NCBI RefSeq assembly: GCF_002201475.1
Contig: NZ_CP021422.1
Span: 1,116,001 to 1,180,000 of the forward strand
Source of the DNA: Acutalibacter muris
Lineage (GTDB): Bacteria; Bacillota; Clostridia; Oscillospirales; Acutalibacteraceae
Reading direction: 5' to 3'
DNA: 64,000 bases
Positions 1 through 7,702 of this stretch are shown here, piece by piece. Every line of letters starts with the position of its first letter. Within the stretch, counting starts at the first letter, position 1. The notes beneath the pieces were generated by a model. It searched no databases, was not told where the DNA came from, and saw only the letters and a list, made by a program, of their open reading frames with translations. The position numbers were made by a program, and so were the translations under genes.

Positions 1-98
1 CTGGATAATATCATAACGGCGAAGGAGGATTACTAATGACACCAACCGTATGTGATTATTTTGGCGTGATCAAGTTTTAATTGAAAGGATAGTAAAAC

Positions 99-617
99 AT
101 GAAAAGTATAAGTTTAGAAGAATTCAAGGGTTTTAGACCGTGCTGGCTGGAGACGGCTGCGGGAGCAAGGAGGCTGGAGGAGATAGGGAGCCGAAAGAAG
201 CGGTGGACGGCTATGGATATCCTGGACTTGCCGGAAGACGAAGTAAGCGCGGAGGATAAGATATGGGCAGTAACGAAGGCCGGGCTTATTGAGGAGCAAA
301 AGCTGCATGAGTTTGCTTGCCGGTGCGCGGAGGAAGCGCTGAAGCTAGTGGAGGACCCTGACCCAAGGAGTGTTGCGGCAATAGAAGCAAAGCGGAAATG
401 GCTTAAGGGCGAGATCAGTGATGAGGAGCTTGACGCAGCCTGGGCCGCCGCCAGGGACGCCGCCAGGGACGCAGCCAGGGCCGCAGCCTGGGACGTAGCC
501 TGGGCCGCCGCCAGGGACGCCGCCAGGGACGCAGCCAGGGCCGCAGCCAGTGACGCAGCCAGGGACGCAACTAGAAAAAAGCAGGTTGCCATACTCAGAG
601 AACTGATTATAGACTAA
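99..617 (+). CDS. Alanine-rich tetrapeptide-repeat protein, copy 1
   Basis: A 172-residue protein. Residues 1-110 form a mixed globular region starting MKSISLEEFKGFRPCW; residues about 112-157 are a low-complexity tract of four-residue units of the type AARD/AARA/AAWD, followed by a short conserved tail (KKQVAILRELIID). The start at 99 is chosen because the same MKSISLEEF start recurs in the second copy at 726 and a purine-rich AAAGGA lies upstream. Similar Ala-Trp/Arg-Asp tracts occur in phage and mobile-element proteins of Clostridia, some annotated as immunity-like, but I cannot assign a function. The repeat should form long amphipathic helix. It differs from copy 2 mainly by having 59 fewer repeat residues and one A/E change near residue 22. 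Confidence 0.75.
   Translation: MKSISLEEFKGFRPCWLETAAGARRLEEIGSRKKRWTAMDILDLPEDEVSAEDKIWAVTKAGLIEEQKLHEFACRCAEEALKLVEDPDPRSVAAIEAKRKWLKGEISDEELDAAWAAARDAARDAARAAAWDVAWAAARDAARDAARAAASDAARDATRKKQVAILRELIID
432..570 (+). repeat. In-frame 12-bp-type minisatellite, copy 1
   Basis: GC-rich tandem array built from GCC/GCA, AGG/TGG and GAC/GCC codons with a basic 12-bp (four-codon) period. It encodes the alanine-rich tract of the gene at 99-617. The GAC-to-AGG blocks around 456-475 and 516-535 are near-identical higher-order units. Confidence 0.85.
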
Positions 618-637
618 AGGAGAAAGGGGCCAATACA

Positions 638-706
638 ATGAGCTTTTATATAACCTGCCCCCACTGTGGGGGACACTGCGAATTTAATCTGCCGAAAAAC
701 TGGTGA
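638..706 (+). pseudogene. Truncated zinc-ribbon ORF between the duplicated copies
   Basis: A 22-residue ORF beginning MSFYITCPHCGGH, identical to the first 13 residues of the 65-residue protein at 1442, then diverging (CEFNLPKNW) at the duplication joint. It is most simply the remnant of the first copy of that downstream gene, cut when the region was tandemly duplicated. The GGAGAAAGG ribosome binding site is retained, so a peptide could still be made. Confidence 0.6.
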
Positions 707-725
707 AAAGGAGCTGAAAATAGTC

Positions 726-1421
726 ATGAAAAGTATAAGTTTAGAAGAATTCAAGGGTTTTAGACCGTGCTGGTTGGAGACGGCTGAAGGAGCAAGGAGG
801 CTGGAGGAGATAGGGAGCCGAAAGAAGCGGTGGACGGCTATGGATATCCTGGACTTGCCGGAAGACGAAGTAAGCGCGGAGGATAAGATATGGGCAGTAA
901 CGAAGGCCGGGCTTATTGAGGAGCAAAAGCTGCATGAGTTTGCTTGCCGGTGCGCGGAGGAAGCGCTGAAGCTAGTGGAGGACCCTGACCCAAGGAGTGT
1001 TGCGGCAATAGAAGCAAAGCGGAAATGGCTTAAGGGCGAGATCAGTGATGAGGAGCTTGACGCAGCCAGTGCCGCAGCCAGTGCCGCCGCCAGGGCCGCC
1101 GCCAGTGCCGCCGCCAGTGCCGCCGCCAGGGCCGCAGCCTGGGACGTAGCCTGGGCCGCCGCCAGTGCCGCCGCCAGTGCCGCAGCCAGGGACACCGCCT
1201 GGGACGCAGCCTGGGACGCCGCCAGGGACGCAGCCTGGGCCGCCGCCAGGGCCGCCGCCAGGGCCGCCGCCAGTGCCGCCGCCTGGGCCGCAGTCTGGGA
1301 CGCCGCCAGGGACGCAGCCAGGGCCGCAGCCTGGGCCGCCAGGGACGCAGCCAGGGCCGCAGCCAGGGACGCAACTAGAAAAAAGCAGGTTGCCATACTC
1401 AGAGAACTGATTATAGACTAA
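726..1421 (+). CDS. Alanine-rich tetrapeptide-repeat protein, copy 2 (expanded)
   Basis: A 231-residue paralogue of the gene at 99. The first ~110 residues match copy 1 except for one A/E change, and the last 13 residues are identical. The alanine-rich tract is about 59 residues longer, with more AASA/AARA units. An upstream in-frame ATG at 666 exists, but the start at 726 is preferred because it matches copy 1 and has AAAAGGAG about 15 bases upstream. Length difference confined to a whole number of codons in the repeat argues for slippage or unequal recombination with the frame kept under selection. Function unknown; an immunity-like or structural helical role is a guess. Confidence 0.75.
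   Translation: MKSISLEEFKGFRPCWLETAEGARRLEEIGSRKKRWTAMDILDLPEDEVSAEDKIWAVTKAGLIEEQKLHEFACRCAEEALKLVEDPDPRSVAAIEAKRKWLKGEISDEELDAASAAASAAARAAASAAASAAARAAAWDVAWAAASAAASAAARDTAWDAAWDAARDAAWAAARAAARAAASAAAWAAVWDAARDAARAAAWAARDAARAAARDATRKKQVAILRELIID
1059..1374 (+). repeat. In-frame 12-bp-type minisatellite, copy 2
   Basis: Expanded version of the array at 432-570, about 316 bp, encoding the alanine-rich tract of copy 2. The complementary strand also lacks stops here, which creates long spurious arginine/tryptophan/proline or glycine-rich frames. Confidence 0.85.
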
Positions 1422-1441
1422 AGGAGAAAGGGGCCAATACA

Positions 1442-1639
1442 ATGAGCTTTTATATAACCTGCCCCCACTGTGGGGGACACTTGGACCCCGGCGAGAGGTG
1501 CGACTGCCAGGATAAAAAAGAAGAAACCGCCCCCCGGCGGGGACCGGGAAAGCGGCAGGAAATATGTTCAGCTTTATTTTACCACCGGGACCGTGGTAAG
1601 TCAAGGCTGAATGACAAAAATCGCTATAAAGGAGCGTAA
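1442..1639 (+). CDS. Small zinc-ribbon-like protein
   Basis: A 65-residue protein with an N-terminal CPHCGGH motif followed by CDC at residues ~22-24, giving four cysteines suited to metal binding; the remainder is basic. It follows the alanine-rich gene by 20 bp with GGAGAAAGG at good spacing, so the two are probably co-transcribed. A truncated copy of the same start lies at 638. The C-terminal half (after EETAPRRG) has no recognisable motif. Function unknown. Confidence 0.55.
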   Translation: MSFYITCPHCGGHLDPGERCDCQDKKEETAPRRGPGKRQEICSALFYHRDRGKSRLNDKNRYKGA

Positions 1640-1642
1640 AAA

Positions 1643-1732
1643 ATGCACTATAAAATGTATGATCCTGATAACCCGAGATTGTCCATAGATGTGGATATGG
1701 ACGGCGGCGGGCTGGTATGGGAGGAAGGATAG
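1643..1732 (+). CDS. 29-residue acidic peptide ORF
   Basis: Short ORF (starts MHYKMYDPDNPR) with GGAG eleven bases before its ATG, ending directly against the GTG of the next gene. Tight packing in the operon and acidic composition make translation plausible; nothing indicates a function. Confidence 0.35.
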   Translation: MHYKMYDPDNPRLSIDVDMDGGGLVWEEG

Positions 1733-2386
1733 GTGACAGGCATGGACAATATGAGTATATATAACGCTCTGCGTACCCCGCCGAAAGAGGCGCTTACGCC
1801 TATTACGGAAGGGCGCATGAAGGGAAAATCTGACATTTCGCCTATGTGGCGTATCAAAGCCCTTACCGAGCGCTTTGGGCCCTGTGGGATAGGGTGGAAG
1901 TATGAGATGACCCGGCAGTGGCTGGAAACCGGCGCGGAGGGCAGTATAAAGGCCTTTTGTAATATTTTGCTTTACGTCAAATACGAGGATAAATGGAGCG
2001 AAGCGATACCTGGCACCGGCGGCAGCTCGTTTGTGGCAAAGGAGCGTAACGGACTTTACACCAGCGATGAGTGCTACAAGATGGCCCTTACCGACGCCAT
2101 ATCCGTGGCCTGCAAGGCCCTGGGCATGGCGGGGGACGTCTATTGGCAGAACGACCCTACCAAATATATAGAGCGCCCGCAATCTGAGCCGGACAAGCCC
2201 GGCCCCATCTGTAACCGCTGCGGCAAACGGTTACAGCCTGTCAGAGGCAGGGACGGCAGGACCCGTACCCCGGAGCAGACTGCGGACTATTCGCGGAAAA
2301 CTTACGGACACGTGCTGTGTATGAACTGTCAGAAACAGGAGAGGGAAAATGATGGGGCGGCTGGTTATAGAGGAGGAGAGCGGTAA
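1733..2386 (+). CDS. Rad52/Sak-like single-strand annealing protein with C-terminal zinc finger
   Basis: A 217-residue protein. Residues ~35-140 have the look of the Rad52/Sak annealing fold of phages: a helix with WRIKALTERFGP, beta strands around GIGWKYEM and ILLYVKY, then the loop-helix GSSF...MALTDAISVACKALG, close to the usual KxxxTDAxKRAxxxLG. C160/C163 and C196/C199 form a putative zinc finger after a linker. The start is GTG directly after the preceding stop. Its TAA overlaps the ATG of ssb, and an annealing protein beside SSB is a standard recombination pairing. Family assignment is from motif reading only; an ERF-type protein is the main alternative. Confidence 0.6.
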   Translation: MTGMDNMSIYNALRTPPKEALTPITEGRMKGKSDISPMWRIKALTERFGPCGIGWKYEMTRQWLETGAEGSIKAFCNILLYVKYEDKWSEAIPGTGGSSFVAKERNGLYTSDECYKMALTDAISVACKALGMAGDVYWQNDPTKYIERPQSEPDKPGPICNRCGKRLQPVRGRDGRTRTPEQTADYSRKTYGHVLCMNCQKQERENDGAAGYRGGER

Positions 2387-2841
2387 TGCTTAACACCGTC
2401 GCACTAATGGGCCGCCTGGTAGCCGACCCGGAGCTCAAGACCACCCCCAGCGGTGTAAGCGTTACCAGCTTCCGCATAGCCGTAGACCGCTCCTACAGCC
2501 CCCGGGAGGGCGGCGAGCGCCAGGCGGACTTTATTGACATCGTGGCCTGGAGAGGTACCGCTGAGTTTGTGTGCAAATACTTCCAGAAGGGCCAGATGAT
2601 AGCCCTCCAGGGCCGCATCCAGACCCGCAGCTATGAGGACAAGCAGGGCAATAAGCGCATGGCGGTGGAGGTCGTGGCGGAGAATGTTCACTTCTGCGGG
2701 TCAAAAAGGGAGAGCGGGTCAGGCGATACATATGCCGCGCCACAGCGGCAGGAGACCCCTCAGAAGGAGTCTCAGTGGGTGCAGCAGGCGCTTTCGGGGG
2801 AGATGGAGGGGTTTGATTCAGAGGAGGATCTACCATTTTGA
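2386..2841 (+). CDS. ssb: Single-stranded DNA-binding protein
   Basis: A 151-residue SSB. Residues 1-105 form the OB fold (MLNTVALMGRLVADPEL, FIDIVAWRGTAEF, GQMIALQGRIQTRSY, VEVVAENVHF); a disordered glutamine-rich linker follows; the end EEDLPF is the acidic tip that recruits partner proteins. The length is slightly under that of chromosomal SSBs, as is common for plasmid copies. It overlaps the upstream annealing-protein gene by one base, implying translational coupling. Expected to coat single strands during conjugative transfer, replication and annealing. Confidence 0.95.
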   Translation: MLNTVALMGRLVADPELKTTPSGVSVTSFRIAVDRSYSPREGGERQADFIDIVAWRGTAEFVCKYFQKGQMIALQGRIQTRSYEDKQGNKRMAVEVVAENVHFCGSKRESGSGDTYAAPQRQETPQKESQWVQQALSGEMEGFDSEEDLPF

Positions 2842-2864
2842 TTTGCAGTGAGGGTGACAGGCCA

Positions 2865-2939
2865 ATGACATACATAAAGCTGTTCGTGGACTATCTGGAC
2901 GCCATAGAGCCCCTTGGGGACGCGGAGAGGGGGAGGTGA
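2865..2939 (+). pseudogene. N-terminal fragment of a DUF6291-like phage protein
   Basis: A 24-residue ORF (MTYIKLFVDYLDAIEPLGDAE...) that matches, from memory, the characteristic start of DUF6291-type phage replication-region proteins, then stops. The rest of the domain is absent. Its stop overlaps the GTG of the next gene, so the reading unit may persist as a leader peptide. Confidence 0.45.
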
Positions 2940-3295
2940 GGCCTTTGCCAAAGGAAAGTAATGGGCGGAAGTACTTTTTCTATCTGAACACTTTTTACAA
3001 CTGGCAGAAAACGAACTATGTGTCAGGGACTGCGAAACTGCTATATTACGAAATCCTCGGGTTATTTAATGAGGCCAAGTGGCCTGAGTCTATTCAGCTG
3101 GATAACTACCGCCTTATGTGGATGGTTGATACCAGAACGGAAAGGGTAGCCATTGCGGCGAGGGATAAGCTGGTCAAGCTTGGATTCATTAAGTACAGGA
3201 AGGGACATAAGGGCAGTCCGAATGAATATATACTGGCAGAATATACCCCTCAAAAAGTCAGTATGTGGAGCTGCACGACGGCGCGGACAATATGA
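2936..3295 (+). pseudogene. Truncated replisome-organizer-like winged-helix protein
   Basis: About 106 residues of a replication-type winged-helix domain (FYLNTFYNWQKTNYVSGTAK, then MWMVDTRTERVAIAARDKL and GSPNEYILAEY). After about position 3256 the frame continues into unrelated sequence for a dozen residues and stops. At the same point a Tn1549-type reading frame begins in another phase. The natural reading is that the inserted mobile fragment cut this gene. It may have been a phage-type replisome organizer; the remaining part lacks any helicase-loader region. Confidence 0.55.
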
Positions 3296-5346
3296 GCGGC
3301 TACATGGGCTGGTACTATGTGACCCTGGCCGTTGACGGGAAAATCTGTACCCACCTGGAAACGGGGCTGGCCCACGACATCGCCAGCGGCAAGGTGAGCG
3401 ATGCCCCCACAAGGGAGGATTATTTTACCGCTGGGACGCTGAAAGAAGATCAGGTTGACTATGTAATGAACAATGTGGGCTTTTCCTCTACCTCCGATTT
3501 GTACTCCCTGCCCCTCAATGACGATGTGAGGGAGCGGGCGGAACGGACGCTGGCGGAACGGGAGGCCCAAGCCGCCCCGCCCACCGTGGAGCCGACGCCG
3601 GAGGGCATTTCCGCCGAGCTGTACGACCTGATGTGCGCCTATGACCCGGAATTTATGAAAGACTACGCCAACCGGGAAGATCAGATTGGCGGGACGATAC
3701 GGGAAATGCAGGCGGTTGGCCCCACGTCCTTTGAGCTGGTGATCGTGGGCATCCGGGACGATGAACAGGCCCCCGCCGCCCTCCGGGAACGTGCCGCCGC
3801 CCTGATGGACGCCATCGACCGCTACAAGGAGCTGAACAACACCTTTTCCATCTATCAGATACGGGGCGGGCCGGAAACACGGGATTTCCGCTTTGAGCCG
3901 TACTACCGCCTGCTGGCGACCGGGCGGACGGTTGACCCGGCGAATTATGACCTGGTATATACCGCCCCGCTTCGGGACACCGACACCCTGGAAAGCATCT
4001 ACCGCCAATTCAACACCGACCACCCCGCCGACTTCACGGGACACAGCCTTTCCGTTTCTGATGTGGTGGTGCTTCGCCACGGCGACCGGCAGGAGGCCCA
4101 TTTTTGCGATGATGTGGGGTTCCGGGAAGTGCCGGAGTTCTTGCGGGAAAATCCCCTGCGTACCGCCGAGCTGTCCACCGAGCAGAACGAAAACATGATC
4201 GACGGTGTTCTGAACAATGCCCCGTCCCCCGGTGAGGTCGCGGCCAAGGAGGAAGCCGGGGAGCCGGTTGCCGAACAGCCGCCGCAGGCCGAGGCCACGG
4301 AGCAGGCCCCCGTTCATTATTACACCATCAACGAGGGAGCGGCCCGCCGCGCCAAGGAAGCCAACAGCTTTTACGACTACCAGCCCGGCAGCGCCACGGC
4401 GGAGTACCGCGGCATGGTGGACAAGGCAGTGGAGATCGCCCAGCGGCAGAAGAAGCGGGTTGACCCGGAATTTCACGATAAGATAGACCAGCTTCTTGAC
4501 ACCTACGCCCGCCTGCTGGCGCAGAACATGAACAGGGGCTATGAGATCGCCGCCCGCGTCCCCTCCGTGATGATCGCCGGGCCTGCCAATTTTCCTGTGA
4601 AGAAAAAACAGAAGCAGCTTGCCGCCGATGATAAAAATATGGAGGAATGGCGGCACATTCAGGGCTTGCTTGACAAAATCCGCAGTATCGGCATGGGCGG
4701 CATCAGCGCCGACGACCCCAACGCCATTGAGAAGCTGCAAGCCAAGCTGGAAAAGCTGGAAGCCCAACAGGAAATGATGAAAGCGGTGAACGCCTACTAC
4801 CGCAAGCACAAGACCCTGGAGGGCTGTCCCCATCTCTCCCAAAAGAGCATTGAGGCGTTTCAGTCCGGCATGGCCGAGGGCGGCGGGGGTAGCCCCTTTT
4901 TACCTTGGCAGTTGTCCAATAACAACGCTGAAATCCGCCGCCTGAAAGCACGCATCGAGCAGTTGACCCGCCAGCGGGAAAATGTCTTTGTGGGCTGGGA
5001 GTTCGACGGCGGCACGGTGGAGATCAACCGGGAGGCCAACCGCCTGCAAATCTTCTTTGAGGGCAAGCCCGACGAGGCCACCCGGAACATCCTGAAAGAA
5101 AACAGCTTCCGTTGGTCGCCCAAGGCCGGGGCGTGGCAGCGGCAGTTGAACGATAACACCTTTTGGGTGGTTGACCGCATTTCGTTCCTGCGGCCCCTCT
5201 CCGGCGAGAAGCCCAGCGAATTGCAGGCCAAGGCCCGGCAAGCACAGCAGGAAAAGCCCTCCATCCGGGCGCAGTTGAAAGCGGCCAAGGACGGCCAGCA
5301 GCCGAAAGCCCCCACCAAGGATAAATCGCAGGATTTGGAGGTGTGA
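3265..5346 (+). CDS. YodL-domain Tn1549-type accessory protein (5'-truncated)
   Basis: A 693-residue open frame. Residues ~190-290 resemble a YodL-like domain (FSIYQIRG...DFRFEPYYRLL...DYDLVYTAPL-type core, then DVVVLRHGDR). A charged helical middle follows (~380-580). The C-terminal region has FRWSPKAGAWQRQLN, a motif typical of large ICE accessory proteins. Codons open upstream of the GTG at 3265 into the junction at ~3256, and no ribosome binding site is present, so the natural N-terminus has probably been lost. It ends 3 bases before the next gene, as in intact Tn1549-like operons. Role in those elements is not established. Confidence 0.6.
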   Translation: MELHDGADNMSGYMGWYYVTLAVDGKICTHLETGLAHDIASGKVSDAPTREDYFTAGTLKEDQVDYVMNNVGFSSTSDLYSLPLNDDVRERAERTLAEREAQAAPPTVEPTPEGISAELYDLMCAYDPEFMKDYANREDQIGGTIREMQAVGPTSFELVIVGIRDDEQAPAALRERAAALMDAIDRYKELNNTFSIYQIRGGPETRDFRFEPYYRLLATGRTVDPANYDLVYTAPLRDTDTLESIYRQFNTDHPADFTGHSLSVSDVVVLRHGDRQEAHFCDDVGFREVPEFLRENPLRTAELSTEQNENMIDGVLNNAPSPGEVAAKEEAGEPVAEQPPQAEATEQAPVHYYTINEGAARRAKEANSFYDYQPGSATAEYRGMVDKAVEIAQRQKKRVDPEFHDKIDQLLDTYARLLAQNMNRGYEIAARVPSVMIAGPANFPVKKKQKQLAADDKNMEEWRHIQGLLDKIRSIGMGGISADDPNAIEKLQAKLEKLEAQQEMMKAVNAYYRKHKTLEGCPHLSQKSIEAFQSGMAEGGGGSPFLPWQLSNNNAEIRRLKARIEQLTRQRENVFVGWEFDGGTVEINREANRLQIFFEGKPDEATRNILKENSFRWSPKAGAWQRQLNDNTFWVVDRISFLRPLSGEKPSELQAKARQAQQEKPSIRAQLKAAKDGQQPKAPTKDKSQDLEV

Positions 5347-5349
5347 CGA

Positions 5350-5870
5350 TTGCGAAAATATGAGGATGTGGACATCATCGCCTCCCTGGGGGCGGTGATG
5401 GAGCTGAACACCGAGCATTACAAGAGCGACTTCCGCTATGACATGGAAATGTTCATGGAGGCGGCGCGGCATCCCACCGAGGAAAATACCCATCTGCTGT
5501 GGCTGTCCCGCCGCTGTGGAACCGAGTGCTTCCGGGAGCGTGACGTTTATCTGAAAGAGAGCCAGGCAAGCCACACCTGGGCGTTCCACGCTACTACGGG
5601 GGACAACATTTTGGCCTACGCCGTGGAGATCACCGGCCTGCGGGACGGCAAGGTGATGGGCAATCTGTATGAGCTGGACTACCGCCAGCACGCCGCCAAG
5701 CTGGGACAGCAGGCGCTTCCCATTCAGGAAGTCAGCCTGAAATTTGAGGACGGAACCGAAACCCGCTGTTCCTATGAGCAGTACGATCACGGTATCTATG
5801 GGATGGTGGCGGAGCATGGCAAGGTGGTGAGCAGGCACTATGAGCCGGAGAGCGAGGACGCCTTGCGTGG
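5350..5870 (+). pseudogene. Tn1549-type conserved protein, 3' end replaced
   Basis: Starts at TTG 5350, just after the YodL gene with GGAGGTG upstream. About 173 residues look genuine (MRKYEDVDIIASLGAVMEL..., ending EHGKVVSRHYEPESEDALR). From ~5870 the frame runs antisense through the relaxase gene until 6159, giving a nonsense tail. The gene has therefore lost its 3' part at the same joint that truncates the relaxase. The intact family is usually longer. Unlikely to be functional. Confidence 0.6.
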
Positions 5871-6597
5871 CCCGGCCCTGGATGCGCTCGGTGATTGCTT
5901 CCTCGGTGTAGGCTTCGCCCAGCGTCTTGCACCTGGTAAACCGCTCCTGGCCGGGGGCGCGAAACGACACGAATTTCCCCCGCTTGATCTCATAGCCCTG
6001 CCTCTCCATGAGCCGCAGAAAATCGTCAAAATCCTTGGCCTGGGGGATAGCGGCGTCGATGGCGATTTTCAGCTTTGCTTTCCAGCTCCGGCCCTGCCGC
6101 TTGGCATCCCACTCGGCATAGGACTGGCCCCTGTCCCGGCCCGGCTTCACCACGGATAGACCCTGCTCCCGGCACAGCCGGTCGCTGGTGCGCCGGATGA
6201 ACGAATAGCTTTGCTTGTTGGAAACGTACTTCCGGCAGTTCACCATGTCCACGGCACAGAAAATGATGTGATTATGGACATGGCCCTTGTCGATGTGCGT
6301 TGTCAGCACATAGGGATATTTCCCCTGCAAAACCTCGTCGGCCAGCCGCCGCCCGATCTCATGGGCCTGCTCCGGCGTGGCCTCGCCGGGGGCAAAGGAC
6401 TGTATCAGGTGATGGGCCAGATTGTTCCCTTTCTGCATCGCCTGGGCCAGCAGCATTTCAAACTCTATATCCGCCGTTTCATAGGAACAGCCAAAGGAGG
6501 ACACCAGCATTTTGTTCTCGGTTTTCTCCGGGTTTTCGATGTAGTCAAGAGCCTTTTTCAGCGTTGACTTGATAGGATGTATCTTTGTAACCGCCAT
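5871..6597 (-). pseudogene. MobA/VirD2-type relaxase, C-terminally truncated
   Basis: The N-terminal ~240 residues of a Tn1549-like relaxase. It begins MAVTKIHPIKSTLKKALDYI, with the candidate catalytic tyrosine in ALDYIENP, and carries the metal-binding histidine triad HIDKGHVHNH at ~100-110. The sequence is family-like to about ITERIQGRA, then at ~5870 runs into antisense of the opposing gene; the frame stays open to 4900 but that tail is a shadow. Tn1549-type relaxases normally continue for about 200 more residues of helical tail, so nicking might survive but relaxosome contacts should not. It overlaps the mobC gene, the usual coupling. Confidence 0.75.
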
Positions 6598-6887
6598 ATC
6601 TCCGCCAGTGCCCCCTTGATGTCCTCCATGTCCTGCGCGTACACTGTGCCGGTGCTGTTCACCCTGCGGGCGATCTGATTGACATTGACACCGATCTTCT
6701 GTATCTCCGCCGTCTGCGCCCGGATGTCGCTGGTGTCCACGTTGACGATATAGCCGTCAATCAGCATCTTCCGGGCATAGGCGGAAAAATTGGCCGTATG
6801 GAGCAGGGCCATTTTCTGCTGTATCAACGCCTGTTCCTCCGCCGTCACCGGGACACGCAGCACGATCTTCCGCTTCCTGTTCGCCAT
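6558..6887 (-). CDS. mobC: MobC-type relaxosome accessory protein
   Basis: A 109-residue protein with an N-terminal ribbon-helix-helix-like segment (RKIVLRVPVTAEEQALIQQKM) and the MobC signature VNVNQIARRVN at ~73-83. In Tn1549-like elements it binds oriT and assists the relaxase, whose start it overlaps by about 40 bp here. It appears intact even though its relaxase is truncated. Upstream lies the hairpin-rich stretch proposed as oriT. It could serve a relaxase supplied by another element. Confidence 0.85.
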   Translation of the reverse strand: MANRKRKIVLRVPVTAEEQALIQQKMALLHTANFSAYARKMLIDGYIVNVDTSDIRAQTAEIQKIGVNVNQIARRVNSTGTVYAQDMEDIKGALAEIWRLQRYILSSQR

Positions 6888-6904
6888 GCGTCACCTCCGT
6901 TCTG

Positions 6905-7060
6905 CATAAGGGTTTGGGATTATCCCAACAAGCGAAAACGGACACGGCCCGGCAGGGGCCGGGGCGGGCCGTTTTCCGGGAGTGTGGCTACACTCCCTAT
7001 GCTTGCTACGTTACCCCTCCCCCCGTTCCGCTTCCTCTGTCCTCCGTACTAATAAAGCGA
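6905..7060. other. oriT: Candidate origin of transfer (oriT)
   Basis: Non-coding interval upstream of mobC. It contains an inverted repeat at 6914-6928 (TTGGGAT/ATCCCAA), a GC-rich imperfect palindrome at ~6944-6971, and a perfect hairpin at 6978-6997 (GGGAGTGT/ACACTCCC, four-base loop), followed by CTATGCTTGCTACGTTACCC. Tn1549-type oriTs lie in this position next to the relaxosome genes. Placement is by context; the nick site is not determined. Confidence 0.5.
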
Positions 7061-7151
7061 ATTGGAACACCCAAACTGTGCGCCAACGGCTGGAAATTTC
7101 CGAAAAAGCGCAAAAAAATAGAAGCCGCTCTGCGTTCTCGCAAAGCGACCT

Positions 7152-7493
7152 CTATTTGCTTTCGATAGCCCCGTCTAATGCTCCCTCAATGACCAGCAGA
7201 TGTTCTTCTGGACACATCATCACCTTGCGGCTGATGCGCTGGCGCTGGTCGTGTTCCTCCCCTGCGGTAAGCTGGTTGAAATACTTTGCGGCGGGAAGAT
7301 TGAAAATTTGAATGAGCTGTATTATGACTGGTAGCGCCGGTATGATGTGGTTATTCTCAATGTTGATAAGATAGACCGTTGAGATACCCGCCATTTCAGC
7401 GGCCTTTTGCCTGGACAGCCGCCGCTTTTTCCTCGCCGCCTTGACATCCTCCCCAAAGGGTTCAAAACCGGGACAATCCTGAATGTTAGCCAT
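7152..7493 (-). CDS. XRE-family transcriptional regulator
   Basis: A 113-residue protein with a helix-turn-helix at ~15-70 (FGEDVKAARKKRRLSRQKAAEMAGISTVYL, recognition helix around STVYLINIENN). The C-terminal ~40 residues are not recognised. It reads away from the response regulator, with a shared ~210-bp divergent control region holding an 11-bp inverted repeat over the likely promoter, which would suit autoregulation or control of cargo genes. Confidence 0.85.
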   Translation of the reverse strand: MANIQDCPGFEPFGEDVKAARKKRRLSRQKAAEMAGISTVYLINIENNHIIPALPVIIQLIQIFNLPAAKYFNQLTAGEEHDQRQRISRKVMMCPEEHLLVIEGALDGAIESK

Positions 7494-7513
7494 ATTGTAT
7501 CACCAATCTATAT

Positions 7514-7551
7514 TGTATACTTTGCTTTTTGACTTGGAAACAAAGTATACA
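7514..7551. promoter_or_regulatory. Inverted repeat, candidate XRE operator
   Basis: TGTATACTTTG at 7514-7524 and its perfect complement CAAAGTATACA at 7541-7551, 16-bp spacer, lying 21 bp upstream of the XRE start codon in the divergent region. Confidence 0.55.
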
Positions 7552-7651
7552 GAGCAGGTTCTAATCTTTATTGTTTACATTCTGGGTGTTGATTTATTCG
7601 CCGTATCTCCGTAAAATTAGACTGTGTATTGCAGTACGAAAACTGTTGTGA

Positions 7652-7678
7652 GGTTTCTGTAACATTTTCATGTTACCC
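7652..7678 (+). promoter_or_regulatory. Candidate response-regulator box upstream of vanR-like gene
   Basis: Contains CTGTAACAT and ATGTTAC (perfect 7-bp inverted repeat 7659-7676) about 27 bp before the response-regulator ATG. It resembles the TGTGACA-type sites at 9428, 12992 and 13048. Confidence 0.4.
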
Positions 7679-7702
7679 TAATAAGGGAAAGGAAGTGAGG
7701 CC

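Larger units (their letters stand above)
99..1482 (+). repeat. Tandem segmental duplication
   Basis: The segment from 99 to about 665 (alanine-rich gene plus the start of the zinc-ribbon gene) recurs at 726 to about 1482, an offset of 627 bp at the gene starts. The non-repeat parts are almost identical, so the event is recent; the internal minisatellite differs by 177 bp. Confidence 0.85.

Noticed and set aside
36..80. 14-residue ORF with an upstream GGAGGATT
   Set aside because: Has a fair ribosome binding site but is too short to support; it may be the end of a gene lying outside the window.
972..1604. Long minus-strand and alternative-frame ORFs rich in Gly/Pro/Cys or Arg/Trp across the alanine-rich repeats
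   Set aside because: They arise because the GC-rich 12-bp repeat lacks stops in several frames; composition is set by the repeat and no ribosome binding site or conserved start exists.
3250..4842. 530-residue minus-strand ORF opposite the YodL gene
   Set aside because: Shadow of a high-GC coding strand; rich in His/Val/Leu/Gly with no motif, and the plus strand carries recognisable domains.
4900..5870. C-terminal extension of the relaxase frame on the minus strand
   Set aside because: It reads antisense through the plus-strand YodL and partner genes; sequence lacks relaxase-tail character.
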